A DNA stretch of 64,000 nt. Origin: Axinella damicornis (Eukaryota > Porifera > Demospongiae > Axinellida > Axinellidae). Positions 32,266 to 43,097 of the stretch are shown here, piece by piece. Location of the stretch: contig OZ007515.1 of NCBI GenBank assembly GCA_963931865.1, positions 8,075,685-8,139,684 of the forward strand. Reading direction: 5' to 3'. Under the pieces are notes generated by a model that was not told where the DNA came from, made no database searches, and saw nothing but the letters and a program-made list of their open reading frames with translations. The stretch's first letter is position 1. Every line of letters starts with the position of its first letter. Both the position numbers and the translations under genes were made by a program.

Positions 32266-33407
32266 GGGGCGAGCCTGAGCGTATGGCACGCCGTCCGTAA
32301 CAAAAATAGGTAAACTCGGAAGCTGACATAATATTTATTTGCCGACGTCGTGCCTTATTTGCCGACGTAGAAATCTTATTTGCCGACGTATATAGCCACT
32401 ACTTATCTGCCGAAGTTGACTTCTTATTTACCGACGTTGACTTCTTATATGCCGACGTAGACTTCTTATTCGCCGTACTTCAGATTCTGACCGCTACTGC
32501 AATCACTGCACGTCGGCAAATAAGATTTAGAAAAATTAGATTTCTACGTCGGCAAATAAACGTTGCACGTCGGCAAATAAGATTCTACGTCGGCAAATAA
32601 GGCACGACGTCGGCAAATAAATGGTGCACGTCGGCAAATAAATATTATGTCAGCTTCCCAGTTTACCTATTTTTGTTACGGACGGCGTGCCATATGAGCG
32701 AGCCCCACATAGACGAGTTTGCTGTGAATTAATTATTTATTTCTTTATATCTATCGTACGTCGTGCCGTAAATCACTTCCTGCTCGTATTTTGCGTGTCA
32801 TTGTATCATGCGTTAATTCAAACCACAAACGAGCAACACCAACGACTGAGACACGAACTATAAACGGTCTACCTCAACAAGGATGGAGACTATAGCGCGC
32901 GGTGAGGGGCATTTCATGAAGACGGGAGAGTGCTTCAAGCGATCTCATGTCCTGCATGCAGAGCACATCATGGTGTGCAGCATACATAGCTAGCTAGCTC
33001 ATCATGCATGCAGGCTGTGTTAGACTGCTGCTTCAGCTATTGCCAGAGGATGGGAACTTGACTGGCCTGCGCTCGGTAACACTTAACTCAGTCATGACAC
33101 AGATCTGGCATCAGCAGAGAATGAGAAAGTCGCCCTCCGGTGGCGACAGCAAAGACAGAGAGCTCTCCTGGGCTACCCACCAGACTGCTTCGGCTAACCT
33201 GATTTGCAGTTGCTGTGAAGTGCACGGGTGTATTTTTAGTGTCATAACTTCTGGTGTGATCTGTGTCCTTAAGTTGTGCTATGCTCTCTGTCACATTCTG
33301 ATGACATGTACTGACAGTGATGCACATGCATCTGCTCCATGTAGGAACACATGCGCATGCAACTGCTCCATGCACGTTCGACAGCTGTACTCGCTCAGGC
33401 TCGCCCC
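32266..33407. mobile_element. element with GGGGCGAGCCTGAGCG inverted ends, hosting a nested insertion
   Basis: GGGGCGAGCCTGAGCG at 32266-32281 is complemented by CGCTCAGGCTCGCCCC at 33392-33407. The body (about 730 bp once the nested element is removed) has an open frame at 33004-33429 with no recognised domain. Its right part is distantly similar, inverted, to 3340-3480. Target duplication unclear. Confidence 0.55.
32282..32694. mobile_element. 413-bp hairpin element built of TTATTTGCCGACGT repeats
   Basis: Terminal inverted repeats of more than 60 bases start TATGGCACGCCGTCCGTAAC and are nearly perfect. A 6-bp duplication TGAGCG lies on each side (32276-32281 and 32695-32700). Inside, TTATTTGCCGACGT and its complement ACGTCGGCAAATAA recur about a dozen times, forward in the left half and reversed in the right half, so the whole element folds on itself. 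No coding. Confidence 0.85.
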
Positions 33408-34533
33408 ACAATGTTCTGCATTCGTCTAGTATTTATTATATATATACAGACGCGATGTGACTGCGCTGCATGATTAGTTGCCTCGCGCTAGGCGCTCGGC
33501 AATTAAAGTCATGTGACTTGGCCAAGCTTACACAATCCCTTGTAATACCTGGATACACGTCTATACTGTCTGTGTTCTCGCTCATAACTATGTGTATACA
33601 GTGCTAAACATGATTTTCAATAGTGATATAATAAAATTGGGAATAGGAATTCATATCCAGCTTTAAATGTAGAGGGTTCAATATCTTCTTTGTGGCTAGC
33701 TATATGTTGGGTGACTAGGTTGAGTATTCTGGCTTTCGTTTATACAAGATTGCTCTGTACCTTATTAAACTGGCAGCTGGTTCAACACTGGAGACATGTA
33801 TATGTTCCAAATTTGTAAGCTACAAACCTCAGACATAGGTTGTAGAAAGAGGAAACATGTAGCTAGCTGCGTATTGATAAAGTGAAGCAATCATGCATTC
33901 ACAATTTCACTAGCTAATTATTTATCGTAGTCAAACTCATGCGAAATAGTTTTGGGGATGGTTACATATACCTCAGCTAGCTACTACTTAATTGGCATTC
34001 ATCAAGTGAGTTCTGACTGATTCAATGCACGCACAGTATACTGGTGAATTAATTTGAGCCGGCATATCTACAAAGAGCGTGAGTATGCATTGGTGTATCA
34101 CATCCGAGTCCATATGCATGTATGAACGCATCCATGCACAATAAAAAAATCAGGTTTAGCTATTTCCGACACAGGCAAAATTGACTCACAGTTAGTTCTT
34201 TTTGTAGGTCAAAGATCCAACTATATACATTGGTGAGAACTTAATTCATCCTGAGCTAGATACATCATTGAGTTGGTTACAACAGTACGTGGATATACTG
34301 GTATAATGTTAATACTCTACTGGTACAGTGCACCTGCACAGTGTACTGGTAAAGTGTGTAGCTAACTAGGCTAGGAGCGTGCTAGAAATCTTTTTTTCAG
34401 CCCCAGTGGGGTGAGTGTCCCAGCACAAAACAGGAGCTTAGCTACATACGCTACTACAAGGAATTTAATCAAACAGTTTGTTATGGGATTGTGATAGTAG
34501 GCCTGTTGCTATTTCCTGCTCATGTGACTAGAC

Positions 34534-34634
34534 TAGCCTCGTACCCAGTCCCACGACCAGCTTTTCGTCGCTGCTTAGTACCGTACTAAGCAGCGACGAA
34601 AAGCTGGGCGTGGGACTAGGTGGGTACGAGGCTA
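34534..34634. mobile_element. 101-bp hairpin MITE (TAGCCTC family) with 9-bp target duplication
   Basis: The segment is almost fully self-complementary (TAGCCTCGTACCCAG ... GGGTACGAGGCTA). TGACTAGAC occurs at 34525-34533 and again at 34635-34643. Paralogous sites at 44208 and 47562 have one uninterrupted GTGACTAGACAGC, proving a clean insertion. Confidence 0.9.
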
Positions 34635-35404
34635 TGACTAGACAGCTTCTTGTAATGCAATCTACATACCATGCAGGATGTGAAAATGGGATCTGTGCTT
34701 GCAAACATGCCATCAGATCATTAATTTAGAATCATACTGACAGAGTACACCACTTTGTAACCTACAGTAACAATATGTCCACAATGTAATGAAAAAGGCT
34801 CGAGATGTTGCTGTTGTGTGCCTTGCTGTCATGTTTAATGCATCTGTGTTCATGACAGTATCAGAATTTGTTGAGTAGCTGAGATGGTCCATTGTACATG
34901 CATGCTATTCTACCACTGGCATTATCAGTAGGAATAGAACATCATTCTAGACGAATAGTTCTTCACCCTTAATAAGGCTGAGGCTGTGCATTACAAACAC
35001 ACAAGGTTATTTTAACTTGTTTCATAACTCCAAGCATGCACATACCCAGGACTGAATTGAGGTTGAACATGTTCACTCTAATCTGCATAACTTCATTAAC
35101 TGTGGCCAATATAATTGGCCCAGTGTGCCTGTAGGTGAGGGCTTATTGCCAAGGAAAGCCTCACTTGACCTATAGACTTGTAACTCAAATGAATACACCT
35201 CCACTGGAGTAGCCAGACCAGTGATGATGTGTCTCACTCAGATACTACCGGTATGATTATTGACACAAGGGTTGGCTAGTAGCTATGAGTCAGTAGTAAT
35301 TCGCTAGTTCTCTGCTCATGATCATGCGGCACTGTTACCATCAGTGAAATAGCAGGTGTATACAGTTACTAACTGCTGGGAAAATGTGTGAGCTGATGTC
35401 ACCT

Positions 35405-35745
35405 GTAGAAGTGGGGAATCCCCAGCACCATGAAGTTGGTGTACGCTGATGGAAATGTAGTCATTTATTCAGTATATGAGAGGACGTCACTGACACAGTG
35501 GGACAGCATAAAAGTCATACCAAACCACCCGGCACATTAGAAACCCCATGGAAAAGTTTGCTATAATTTTATGACAGACAGTGTCAGGGTCAGGAGAAGC
35601 ACGAGTGACACGTGGTTGCCAATCTCCTAATTTGATGATGGTAGTCATAGTTGTAGGAATTCCTATGCCCTTGGTAGCTTGTACACTTGGCCAATGAGAA
35701 ATCCCAATCAGAAATCACTGAAACATTTGCTTAAGTAGATATATA
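35405..35745 (+). promoter_or_regulatory. conserved TGF-beta upstream block (gene 2)
   Basis: Plus-strand version of the block described upstream of gene 1, with GGGGAATCCCC, AAGTTGGTGTAC and ATGAGAGGACGTCAC, ending 0.58 kb before the start codon. Contains GACGTCAC, a CRE-like site. Function inferred only from position and conservation among copies. Confidence 0.5.
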
Positions 35746-35941
35746 GCTAGCTGTATTTACAGCATGCTTCACTATCATGGTGTGTGATTTGTCGCCTGAA
35801 GTTACAATTCCCCTAATCTTTGCTAATCAACCTGTCCTGACACTGTCTAGCTACATCCATGATTTTACTCCCTGCATGAGCTGTACCATTGAGCTGAATA
35901 CAGCAGTGGTACCGGTGCATGATGTCAGTTTTGTTGTGTCT

Positions 35942-36165
35942 GTTCCATGTCTATAGATTTCCTATAATGCAATCACATGCAGTCATACTGGCTATTGAGT
36001 CACGCAAGCTGTGGCTGTTCCATGTCTAGATTTCTTATAATGCAATACATGCAGTCATACCGGCTATTGAGTCACGCAAGCTGTGGTTGTTCCATGTCTA
36101 GATTTCTTATAATGCAATCACATGCAGTCATACCGGCTATTGAGTCATGCAAGCTGTGGCTTGAC
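35942..36165 (+). repeat. 73-bp promoter-proximal module, three tandem copies
   Basis: Units start GTTCCATGTCTA and end ACGCAAGCTGTGG at 35942, 36017 and 36089. Gene 3 has one unit (45428-45500), and genes 4 and 6 have one unit split by an insertion. The array ends about 65 bp upstream of the TATA box. Confidence 0.85.
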
Positions 36166-36229
36166 ATGCATGATTGCGGCATGACTCAGTTTCCACCATG
36201 GATGCCCTTGCTTCCACTTTGAAACATAA

Positions 36230-36236
36230 TATAAAG
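36230..36236 (+). promoter_or_regulatory. TATA box of TGF-beta gene 2
   Basis: TATAAAG followed by AGAACCACATTCTTAGCAGTG, 93 bp upstream of the ATG. The position suits transcription starting near 36260. Confidence 0.6.
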
Positions 36237-36322
36237 AGAACCACATTCTTAGCAGTGAACACTACAGTCAATCCATCGATCTCCGTGAGCAGTCCAGAAG
36301 AATTGCCAAACTCCTTTGAAGA

Positions 36323-37538
36323 ATGAATTTCCACGGAATTCAAGTACCAATTATACTTTCTTTTCTTGCTACAATTGCCATGGTGCATTGTCTCCCTATG
36401 AAGGAGCAGGTGGATGTACCAATACAGGAACTGACTGGAAGAATCAAAGCAAACATGTTGGGTAATCTAGGCTTGACAGAGCCACCTCCTCCAGATGCAC
36501 CGCTCACACAAGATGAGGAAAAAATCGTTGCAGCCTTCAAGGACTACCATACTGCTAAGGAAGCAAGGAGAGCATATGTGAAAAGTACCATACCGGTACC
36601 TACCATCACTACTGCATTTGTTGGAGAGCTGCAAAAACATGGTTAGACATTCACAGATAGAGTTGCCTGATGATTTATCTCCATGCATGATAACCTCCAT
36701 GATGTTCATTGTCTCCCTTACAGTTTTCTCTGCAAGAGCAAACCAGGCAAGGTCTGCAAGTAATGAAAGCACAGCAGATGGCTACTCTGTTCGGTTTGAT
36801 CTGGACATGCAAGAGACTAGTACAACAAATTCAATCATTCAGGTAGAGCTACTACTTTTCCAGGACTCTCCACTACCCCGCCAGAGTAACACTCAATTTC
36901 GCATCGAAATTAAAGCCTCCACTGATGGACCAAGTCCTGTTTTGAGCACCAAGCATACCGGAGCAGAGGAACCTGGATACATTACCTTTGATATTACACC
37001 AATTCTTACCATCTGGCTCACTAACAACTCCATGGGACCTGTTGTCCTTGAGGTATCAGCTTACTGTTCGGGCTCCTCTCATTGCAACCGATCCCTTTTT
37101 GACGCTGGAGTTGGAGACAAATCACCAAAGCTGATCATCTCAGAAGAGGTAGAGGATGACTCTTCACAGAGACGACTCAAACGACAGTCAACAACTCAAT
37201 CAGGAATTGGTTCCTGCGAATCTGAAAGCACAATTTTCTGTTGCCTGCATCCACTCACTATCAATTTTGCGGATGATCTTGGATTCACTTTTGTGCTTCA
37301 GCCCAGGGAATTTGGTGCAAACTACTGTTCAGGCGTGTGCCCAGAAGTTGCTAATTCCTTCACCCCCCAAATTTTCGAGTTTTACAGCCTACTTGGTGCA
37401 GGAAGCCCAGCGGGATCGATTGAGCCACACTGTGGCATACGTAATACTCGGAGTATTGAAGTGCTTGAGAGAGTTAATAGTGTTTTTGTTATAGAGGAGC
37501 TCCAGGATGTGATTGTGACCTCCTGCAGTTGTTCGTAA
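36323..37538 (+). CDS. TGF-beta-like secreted ligand, gene 2
   Basis: Exons 36323-36641 and 36724-37538 (82-bp intron, phase 1); 377 residues. Signal peptide to about HC (residue 23). Prodomain with RIKANMLGNLGL, ITFDITPILTIWL and SAYCSGSSHC. RLKR cleavage site, mature domain residues 261-377 with eight cysteines and EPHCGIRN in place of the usual CC. Exon 2 differs from gene 1 by only a few residues (e.g. NFADD, QPREF, NTRSIEV). The donor site is damaged: genes 1, 3, 4 and 5 have CATG|GTAAGTTGTTT, while this copy has CATG|GTTAGACATT after loss of nine or so bases, leaving a GT but a poor consensus. If the intron is retained, translation meets the TAG at 36644-36646. So the gene may be poorly spliced. 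Otherwise the coding sequence is intact. Confidence 0.88.
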
Positions 37539-38071
37539 CACATCGATACATCCTGCAATGCCGAGTACAATATATACACTAGCAGGATTTTTATGAGTAG
37601 TACTAGATTTCTGATGTTGCGTCTAATCACTTTAAATAGCGCAATGAATTTTATTTTGCCTTGCAAATGGTCAACATTAAAATTTCATTAGCTACATACA
37701 ATTGAGTTTCTCACATTCTATATTTGTATGTGGCATGTGAATGCTGAGACCAGTGCTCTCTATTGAAAATCCCCCAAAACGTTCATCCTCCTTGGGTGTT
37801 CTATTGAGACTGTTTTGAAACCAACTTACAGGTGGGACAAGAAAACGAAAGCTGAAAGTCATGCAGACTGTTTTGAACATGGAGCTATACAACGACGTGC
37901 TGTTTTCTTTTTTTCATCACTGTGCTGTAGTTGTTGAGGCTTGCATTTTACTTTAAGGATTTAGGTTGAATCTGCATGATGCTATTTTGGTACCAACATT
38001 CATGATGTGGCCCATATTATGAGATAAGTGAAAGCTGGAAGTCAGAATGGGTACTAGTAAGCCTTATATAC
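37539..38071. other. 3' flank of TGF-beta gene 2
   Basis: Colinear with the 3' flank of gene 1 (18620-19155). Non-coding. Confidence 0.7.
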
Positions 38072-38473
38072 CAGACCTCTCAACTCTCACGATCCCACCG
38101 TGAGACACACGATTTCAGCCCTACTCTCACGGTCTCACGGTGATGTCCTCGTTTCTCACGGTCTGCTGATCAACTAAGGTTCAAAGTTCTGTGATGACCT
38201 CATTTCTCACCGTCTGCTTATCAACTAAAGTTCAAAGTTCTAGTTCTGTGCGCATGTGCACATGTCAGCTCATATGAGGTAGTCAGTAGAGTGATTCTGA
38301 AGGGGAGGAATTCGCTCAGGGTGTATGCAGGACTCTGACGATAGTAATGAGCACCAGCAGCAGTCCCCTCCCAGGCCGAAGACGTCCAAGAAACTCACAG
38401 GGGCAGCTACTTACAGGACCAAGTTCAGCTCTATTTGGGCCCTATAGAGTTCTTTTTGAAGTTGAGAGGTCTG
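38072..38473. mobile_element. 402-bp TIR element CAGACCTCTCAACT
   Basis: Inverted 14-base ends CAGACCTCTCAACT and AGTTGAGAGGTCTG. ATATAC duplicated at 38066-38071 and 38474-38479. The gene 1 copy at 19150-19165 reads CTTATATACTAGTG with no insertion. Inside, a ~52-bp direct repeat (TTCTCACNGTCTGCT...CAAAGTTCT) occurs twice. No transposase. Superfamily not assigned. Confidence 0.88.
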
Positions 38474-38692
38474 ATATACTAGTGAACTAGGGGATGGGGT
38501 TTGTTAACTGCATGGGTCTGCGTACCATGCAGCAAAGGACTGTAAATACAGCTCTGGTTCATGTAAATTACAAACAAGGTGGGTCTTGACTGGGAATCGA
38601 AATCTCATAATGTGATTGTGGTTCCGAAATGAATATTTATTACACAGCTCAGACCAGTCCTCAATGAAGCTCGTTAGTTTCTTCATGATGCT

Positions 38693-39296
38693 GTGGGTAA
38701 CATGGTGTTTGGTTCAGCAATACATATTAAAAAGGTGTTAGAGAGGGAAAGGATTCGCGGAAATCCTCAGATCAACGTGCAGTCATCAATAACCTCCAGC
38801 AAAGACTTCAAGATCAGTAGCTACACACAGTCATGGCAAAATGAGCTAAGGAACACAACAGGGAAACTAAGACTGTACAAGCTATTCAAACGAAACCTAG
38901 CTCCTGAAGCCTAACCTTATCTTCGTATCTCAGAATACCAATAAGCAAATTAAGAGCGAGTGCACATGCCTTGAGAATAGAAACAGGTCGGTACGCAATG
39001 CCCTCACCAATAGCTACCTGCGGACCAAAGAACATGCTGGGTCTGCGACAACACAGAACAACACAGAAATCGAAGATGAATCACACTTCATGTTCTCTTG
39101 TAAACTGTATGATGAATTATCGGAACGCTCATCACTATTAAAATATTGTTGTACACTGAATCACTCCTTTCTCAATCTTAGCACTTTACACAAGTTTATA
39201 TCTGTGTGGTCAGTGAACGATACGAAGTTACTCCATTTGTTAGGTTCATTTATATACAAGGCTTTCAAGCACAGGTCTGCTCAATTTCAAGGTTAA
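38693..39296 (+). pseudogene. LINE reverse transcriptase C-terminal remnant, second copy
   Basis: Copy of 19385-19985, differing at few sites. Shows the same stop after KRNLAPEA, the same LRASAHALRIETGRYA and IEDESHFMFSCKLYDELSERSSLLKYC pieces. Four inserted bases present in the gene 1 copy (GTAGCTACACTG) are absent here, giving a longer continuous C-terminal frame (39090-39296). Confidence 0.65.
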
Positions 39297-39781
39297 ACCG
39301 CAGCCCACCCTCAACTCATCACATTCATGTGCACACAGTCTTATGCTGTGACTAATGGGCCTTCTGGCCTCTACCGTCAATAAAATTATTATAGTACTAG
39401 TGTGGAGGTGAGAGGTGTGGAGTGATAGTGCGGAGGTGAGGGGTGTGGAGTGTGTGTGGGAGGTCTGAGGGGGTCTTGCTTGACCTTTGATGACCTTTTC
39501 TGCCTCGCTAACCAAACCCGCTGCTCTGGCCAGTATGCAGACAACCTTAGCAGAGATCATGGCGAAAGCCATAGGCGTAGCAGTGATTTTCAGGATGGTC
39601 AGGCGAAGCGCTGGCGACACAAATCTTTCACGCTGCCGGAGGAAGTGTATAGCTAGTGGCGAGTAGCGTAGCTAGATCAGTCCGGACTGATCTAGCTAGC
39701 TACCTATGCTACTTGCGCGAAGTGCAGAAAATTTATAAGGTAAGTCGGGGTAATTTCGGTCACGGTTTATTTCCGGTCAAA
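39297..39781. other. non-coding with palindrome and empty Ginger site
   Basis: Copy of 19986-20470. Holds the TCCGGA palindrome (39671-39696) and the unoccupied ACGG target at about 39761-39764. Confidence 0.6.
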
Positions 39782-41385
39782 ATTCCCAGGTTTTTCTGGG
39801 AATGCTCACGCATGCGCAAGCAGTGGATACCAGGCCGTCTTCTCTCCTCCCACGCGGCCTGGGAACGAGATTAATGTAGAAAACAGATTTGCATGTGCAC
39901 TCACCTAAAATTAATGTTCATGCTGATCTCCACCAATCCATCTTGATCCAGAGAGCGCACAACAGGAAGCAAAGGCATCAGAACGTACATCATTAGACAC
40001 TAGCTAAAGCACAAATGCATGTGCACTCACCTAGCTAAATCTAATTATCCACACTGATATCCACCACTCTGTCTCGATCAAGAGAGCGCAAAACCAGAAG
40101 CAATGGAATCAGCACATCTTTAGACACCAGCCACAGTAACGAGAAGCAAAATAGATTTGCATGTGTACTCACCTAAATCTAATCTCCACACTGATCTCCT
40201 CCATCCTGTATCGATCCAGACAGCACACAACCAGATGAATCAGCTCATCGTTAGACACTAGCTACAGTAACAAGAAGCAAAATAGATTTGAATGGGTACT
40301 CACCTAAATGTACTAGGAACGCTGATCACTACCCATCTGACTCAATCCAGAGAGCGTGCAACCAGACGCATCTGCACATCGTTAGACGCTAGCTACAGTA
40401 ACGAGAAGCAAAATAGATTTGCATGTGTACTCACATAAATCTAATCTCCACGCTGATCTCCACTATTCCGTCTAGATTCAGAGAGCGCACAACCAGACGC
40501 ATCAGCACATCTTTAGACACTAGCTACAGTAACGAGAACGAAAATAGATTTGCATGTGCACTCAATATCACCTAAACCTAATCTCACACTGATCTCCACC
40601 ATTCCGTCTCGATCCAGAGAGCGCAAAACCAGAGGCAATGGCATCAGAACATCTTTAGAAACTAGCTACAGCAATGACAGATTTGCATGTGTACTCACCT
40701 AAATCTAATCTCACACTGATCTCCACCATTCCGTCTCGATCCAGAGAGCACACAACCAGAGGCAATGGCATCAGAACATCTTTAGACACTAGCTACAGTA
40801 ACGAGAAGCAAAAAGATTAACATTTGTACTCACCTAAATCTAATCTCCATGCTGATCTCCTCCATTCTGTATCGATCCAGAGAGCGCAAAACCAGAGGCA
40901 TCAGCACATCGTTAGACACTATATAGCTACAGTAACGAGAAGCAAATAGATTTGCATGTGTATTCACCTAAATTTACTAGGAACGCTGATCGCTACCCAT
41001 CCGCCTCAATCCAGAGAGCGCGTAACCAGTGGCAATGGCATCAGCACATCGTTAGACACTAGCTACAGTAACGAGAAGCAAAATAGATTTGCATGTGTAC
41101 TCACCTAAACCTAATATCCACGCTGATCTCCACCATTCCGTCTCGATCCAGAGAGTGCACAATCAGAGGCAATGGCGCATCAGAACATCTTTGGACAATA
41201 GCTATAGTAATGAGAAGGTCATGGGCGTAGCTAGCAATGAGGCAGAGGAGGCAGTTGCCTCCTCGCTTTTCTGAATAATGACGCGCGTGTCCGGAGTCCT
41301 AGATCCTCGCACACACCGCGTACGATGTGCGTTCGATCTGATGACAGAGACAGGAGCTAGGTTGACCATGAGCCGGCGTATATAC
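39782..41385 (-). repeat. inverted segmental copy of 23.87-25.62 kb (satellite plus element ends)
   Basis: Read on the minus strand this is the sequence of 23870-25620: the right part of the 379-bp element (41218-41385), then about 11 satellite monomers (39880-41217), then the left end of the long-TIR element (39782-39873). The two junctions coincide with transposon sequences. Confidence 0.88.
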
Positions 41386-42147
41386 TCTTAACGCTTTCGT
41401 TATTGCTCTGTACCATATTAAACTGGCAGCTGGTTCAACATTGGAGAGTATATAGTCATGTAGCTATACGTATACGTTCCAAATTTGTAAGCTACAAACC
41501 TCAGACATAGGTAGTAGAGAGAGGAAACATGTACATCTTGATAAGGTGCATGCAGCATAATGCAGCTGATCTGATTCGATTCATGCATTCACAATTTCAC
41601 TAGCTAATTATTTATCGTAGTCAAACTCATGCGAATATAATATAATAGTTTTGGGGAAGGTTACATTAATAATCCACCTCAGCTAGCTAGCTACTACTTG
41701 GCATTCATCAAGTGAGTTCTGACTGATTCAATGCACGCACAGTACTGGTGAATTAACTTTTGAGTTGGCATACCGGTATCTACAAAGAGCATGAGTATGC
41801 GTTGGTGTATCACATCCGAGTCCATATGCATGTGGATAATTTGAGGTGTGGAACATGGAAGTCAGTTTAGCTCAGGTTCAATATTGCACCTTACTAGGAT
41901 CATTATCTATGAACACATCCATGCACAATAAAAATCAAGTTTAGCTATTTCCGACTGAGGCTAAATTGACTCACAGTTAGTTCTGTTTGTAGGCCAAAGA
42001 CCCAATTAACACTAGCTATACCTATACATTGGTGAGAACTTAGAGCTACATGGTACACATACGCAACAGTGCACCTGCACAGTGTACTAGTAAAGTGTGT
42101 AGCTAACTATAGGAGTGTACATGTACTAGCTAGAAATCTTTTTTCAG
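41386..42147. other. upstream region of TGF-beta gene 3, first part
   Basis: Homologous to 33770-34390 and 60850-61440. No gene. Confidence 0.65.
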
Positions 42148-42197
42148 CAATTTCCTGCGGTGGCCTGGAGGTCGCGTCTAATGCATAGGGCCTATGG

Positions 42198-42432
42198 CCT
42201 AATAACGTAATACCCAATGCGCAATACCTAATACCCAATGCGCAATACCTAATACACGATAGACTTAATACCTGACACCCGATGCATAATACGCCTAATA
42301 CCTATGACCTAACGCGCAATACCCAATACGCGACAGACATAATACTTGATACCCGATACACAATATGCCTAATACCTACGACCTAACGCCAAAGCGTAAT
42401 ACCTAATACCCAACACGAAATAGCCCTAATGT
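42198..42432 (+). repeat. degenerate ~10-bp AATACCYAATRC array
   Basis: Variants of AATACCCAATGCGC and AATACCTAATAC follow each other about 20 times, with a higher-order repeat of about 100 bases (GACCTAACGC...CGATACACAATATGCC). No other copy in the window. Confidence 0.8.
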
Positions 42433-43049
42433 CGTACCCCGCAATTGGGGCTCACTAAGTTCGCACCATCTGAGGATATGATGTCATCGCAAGAATGAAC
42501 CCTGACCTTGCGATGGACCCCAACTTGGATGACCTCCACCTGTACCTGTTGTGAAGAATTGCGTAGCTACTGCGGAAGCTTCACCTTGGGCTTTAGAAGT
42601 GGGCTGTACTAAGAGAACCTGGAGAAGACGCCGGAACTTCATTGTAACAACTTCTGGCACCAGAACTTCCCGCAAGAAAAACCTGAGGAATGTTGTAGCT
42701 AGCTATCTTGTGTAGGGACTCGGAGACAGCCAGTGATTGTCAGAAAATTGACTGGCAAGTAAGGAGTTAGCTAGTTTCCAACCAACAGGGACATTATCAA
42801 TCATGAATGCCTGTTTCTTGGATGAACAATTTGTGCGTGGAAGTGTGTGTATGTTGGTAGGCTACTGTAAAATAAATATAGATTCGTCGTCCAGAAGAGG
42901 CTCAACAGTATGAGATGTATATGACATGATATTATATTATAGCTAGGAGATATATATGCTAGCCTAGGACACAAGGTAGCCTCTGAGAGAAGACTTTGGC
43001 TGAACTGTACAATAAGCAAGTTACTTGCAAAACAGAATAGGCAACTACA

Positions 43050-43051
43050 GT

Positions 43052-43096
<45 letters not shown>
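43050..43096 (+). repeat. (TG)n followed by a run of 31 G
   Basis: TGTGTGTGTGTGTGTG runs directly into 31 consecutive G (43066-43096). A G-quadruplex former and a likely site of sequencing or assembly length error. Confidence 0.95.

Positions 43097-43097
<1 letters not shown>

Larger units (their letters stand above)
33430..36229. other. upstream region of TGF-beta gene 2
   Basis: No gene. From about 33640 it is homologous to the upstream regions of genes 3 (41395-45560), 4 (47340-49263) and 6 (60770-63282), each with private insertions and deletions. Contains a hairpin MITE, the conserved block and a triplicated promoter-proximal module, listed separately. Confidence 0.7.

Noticed and set aside
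33004..33429. 141-codon plus-strand frame
   Set aside because: It runs through an inverted-repeat transposon and its terminal repeat, and has no recognisable domain.
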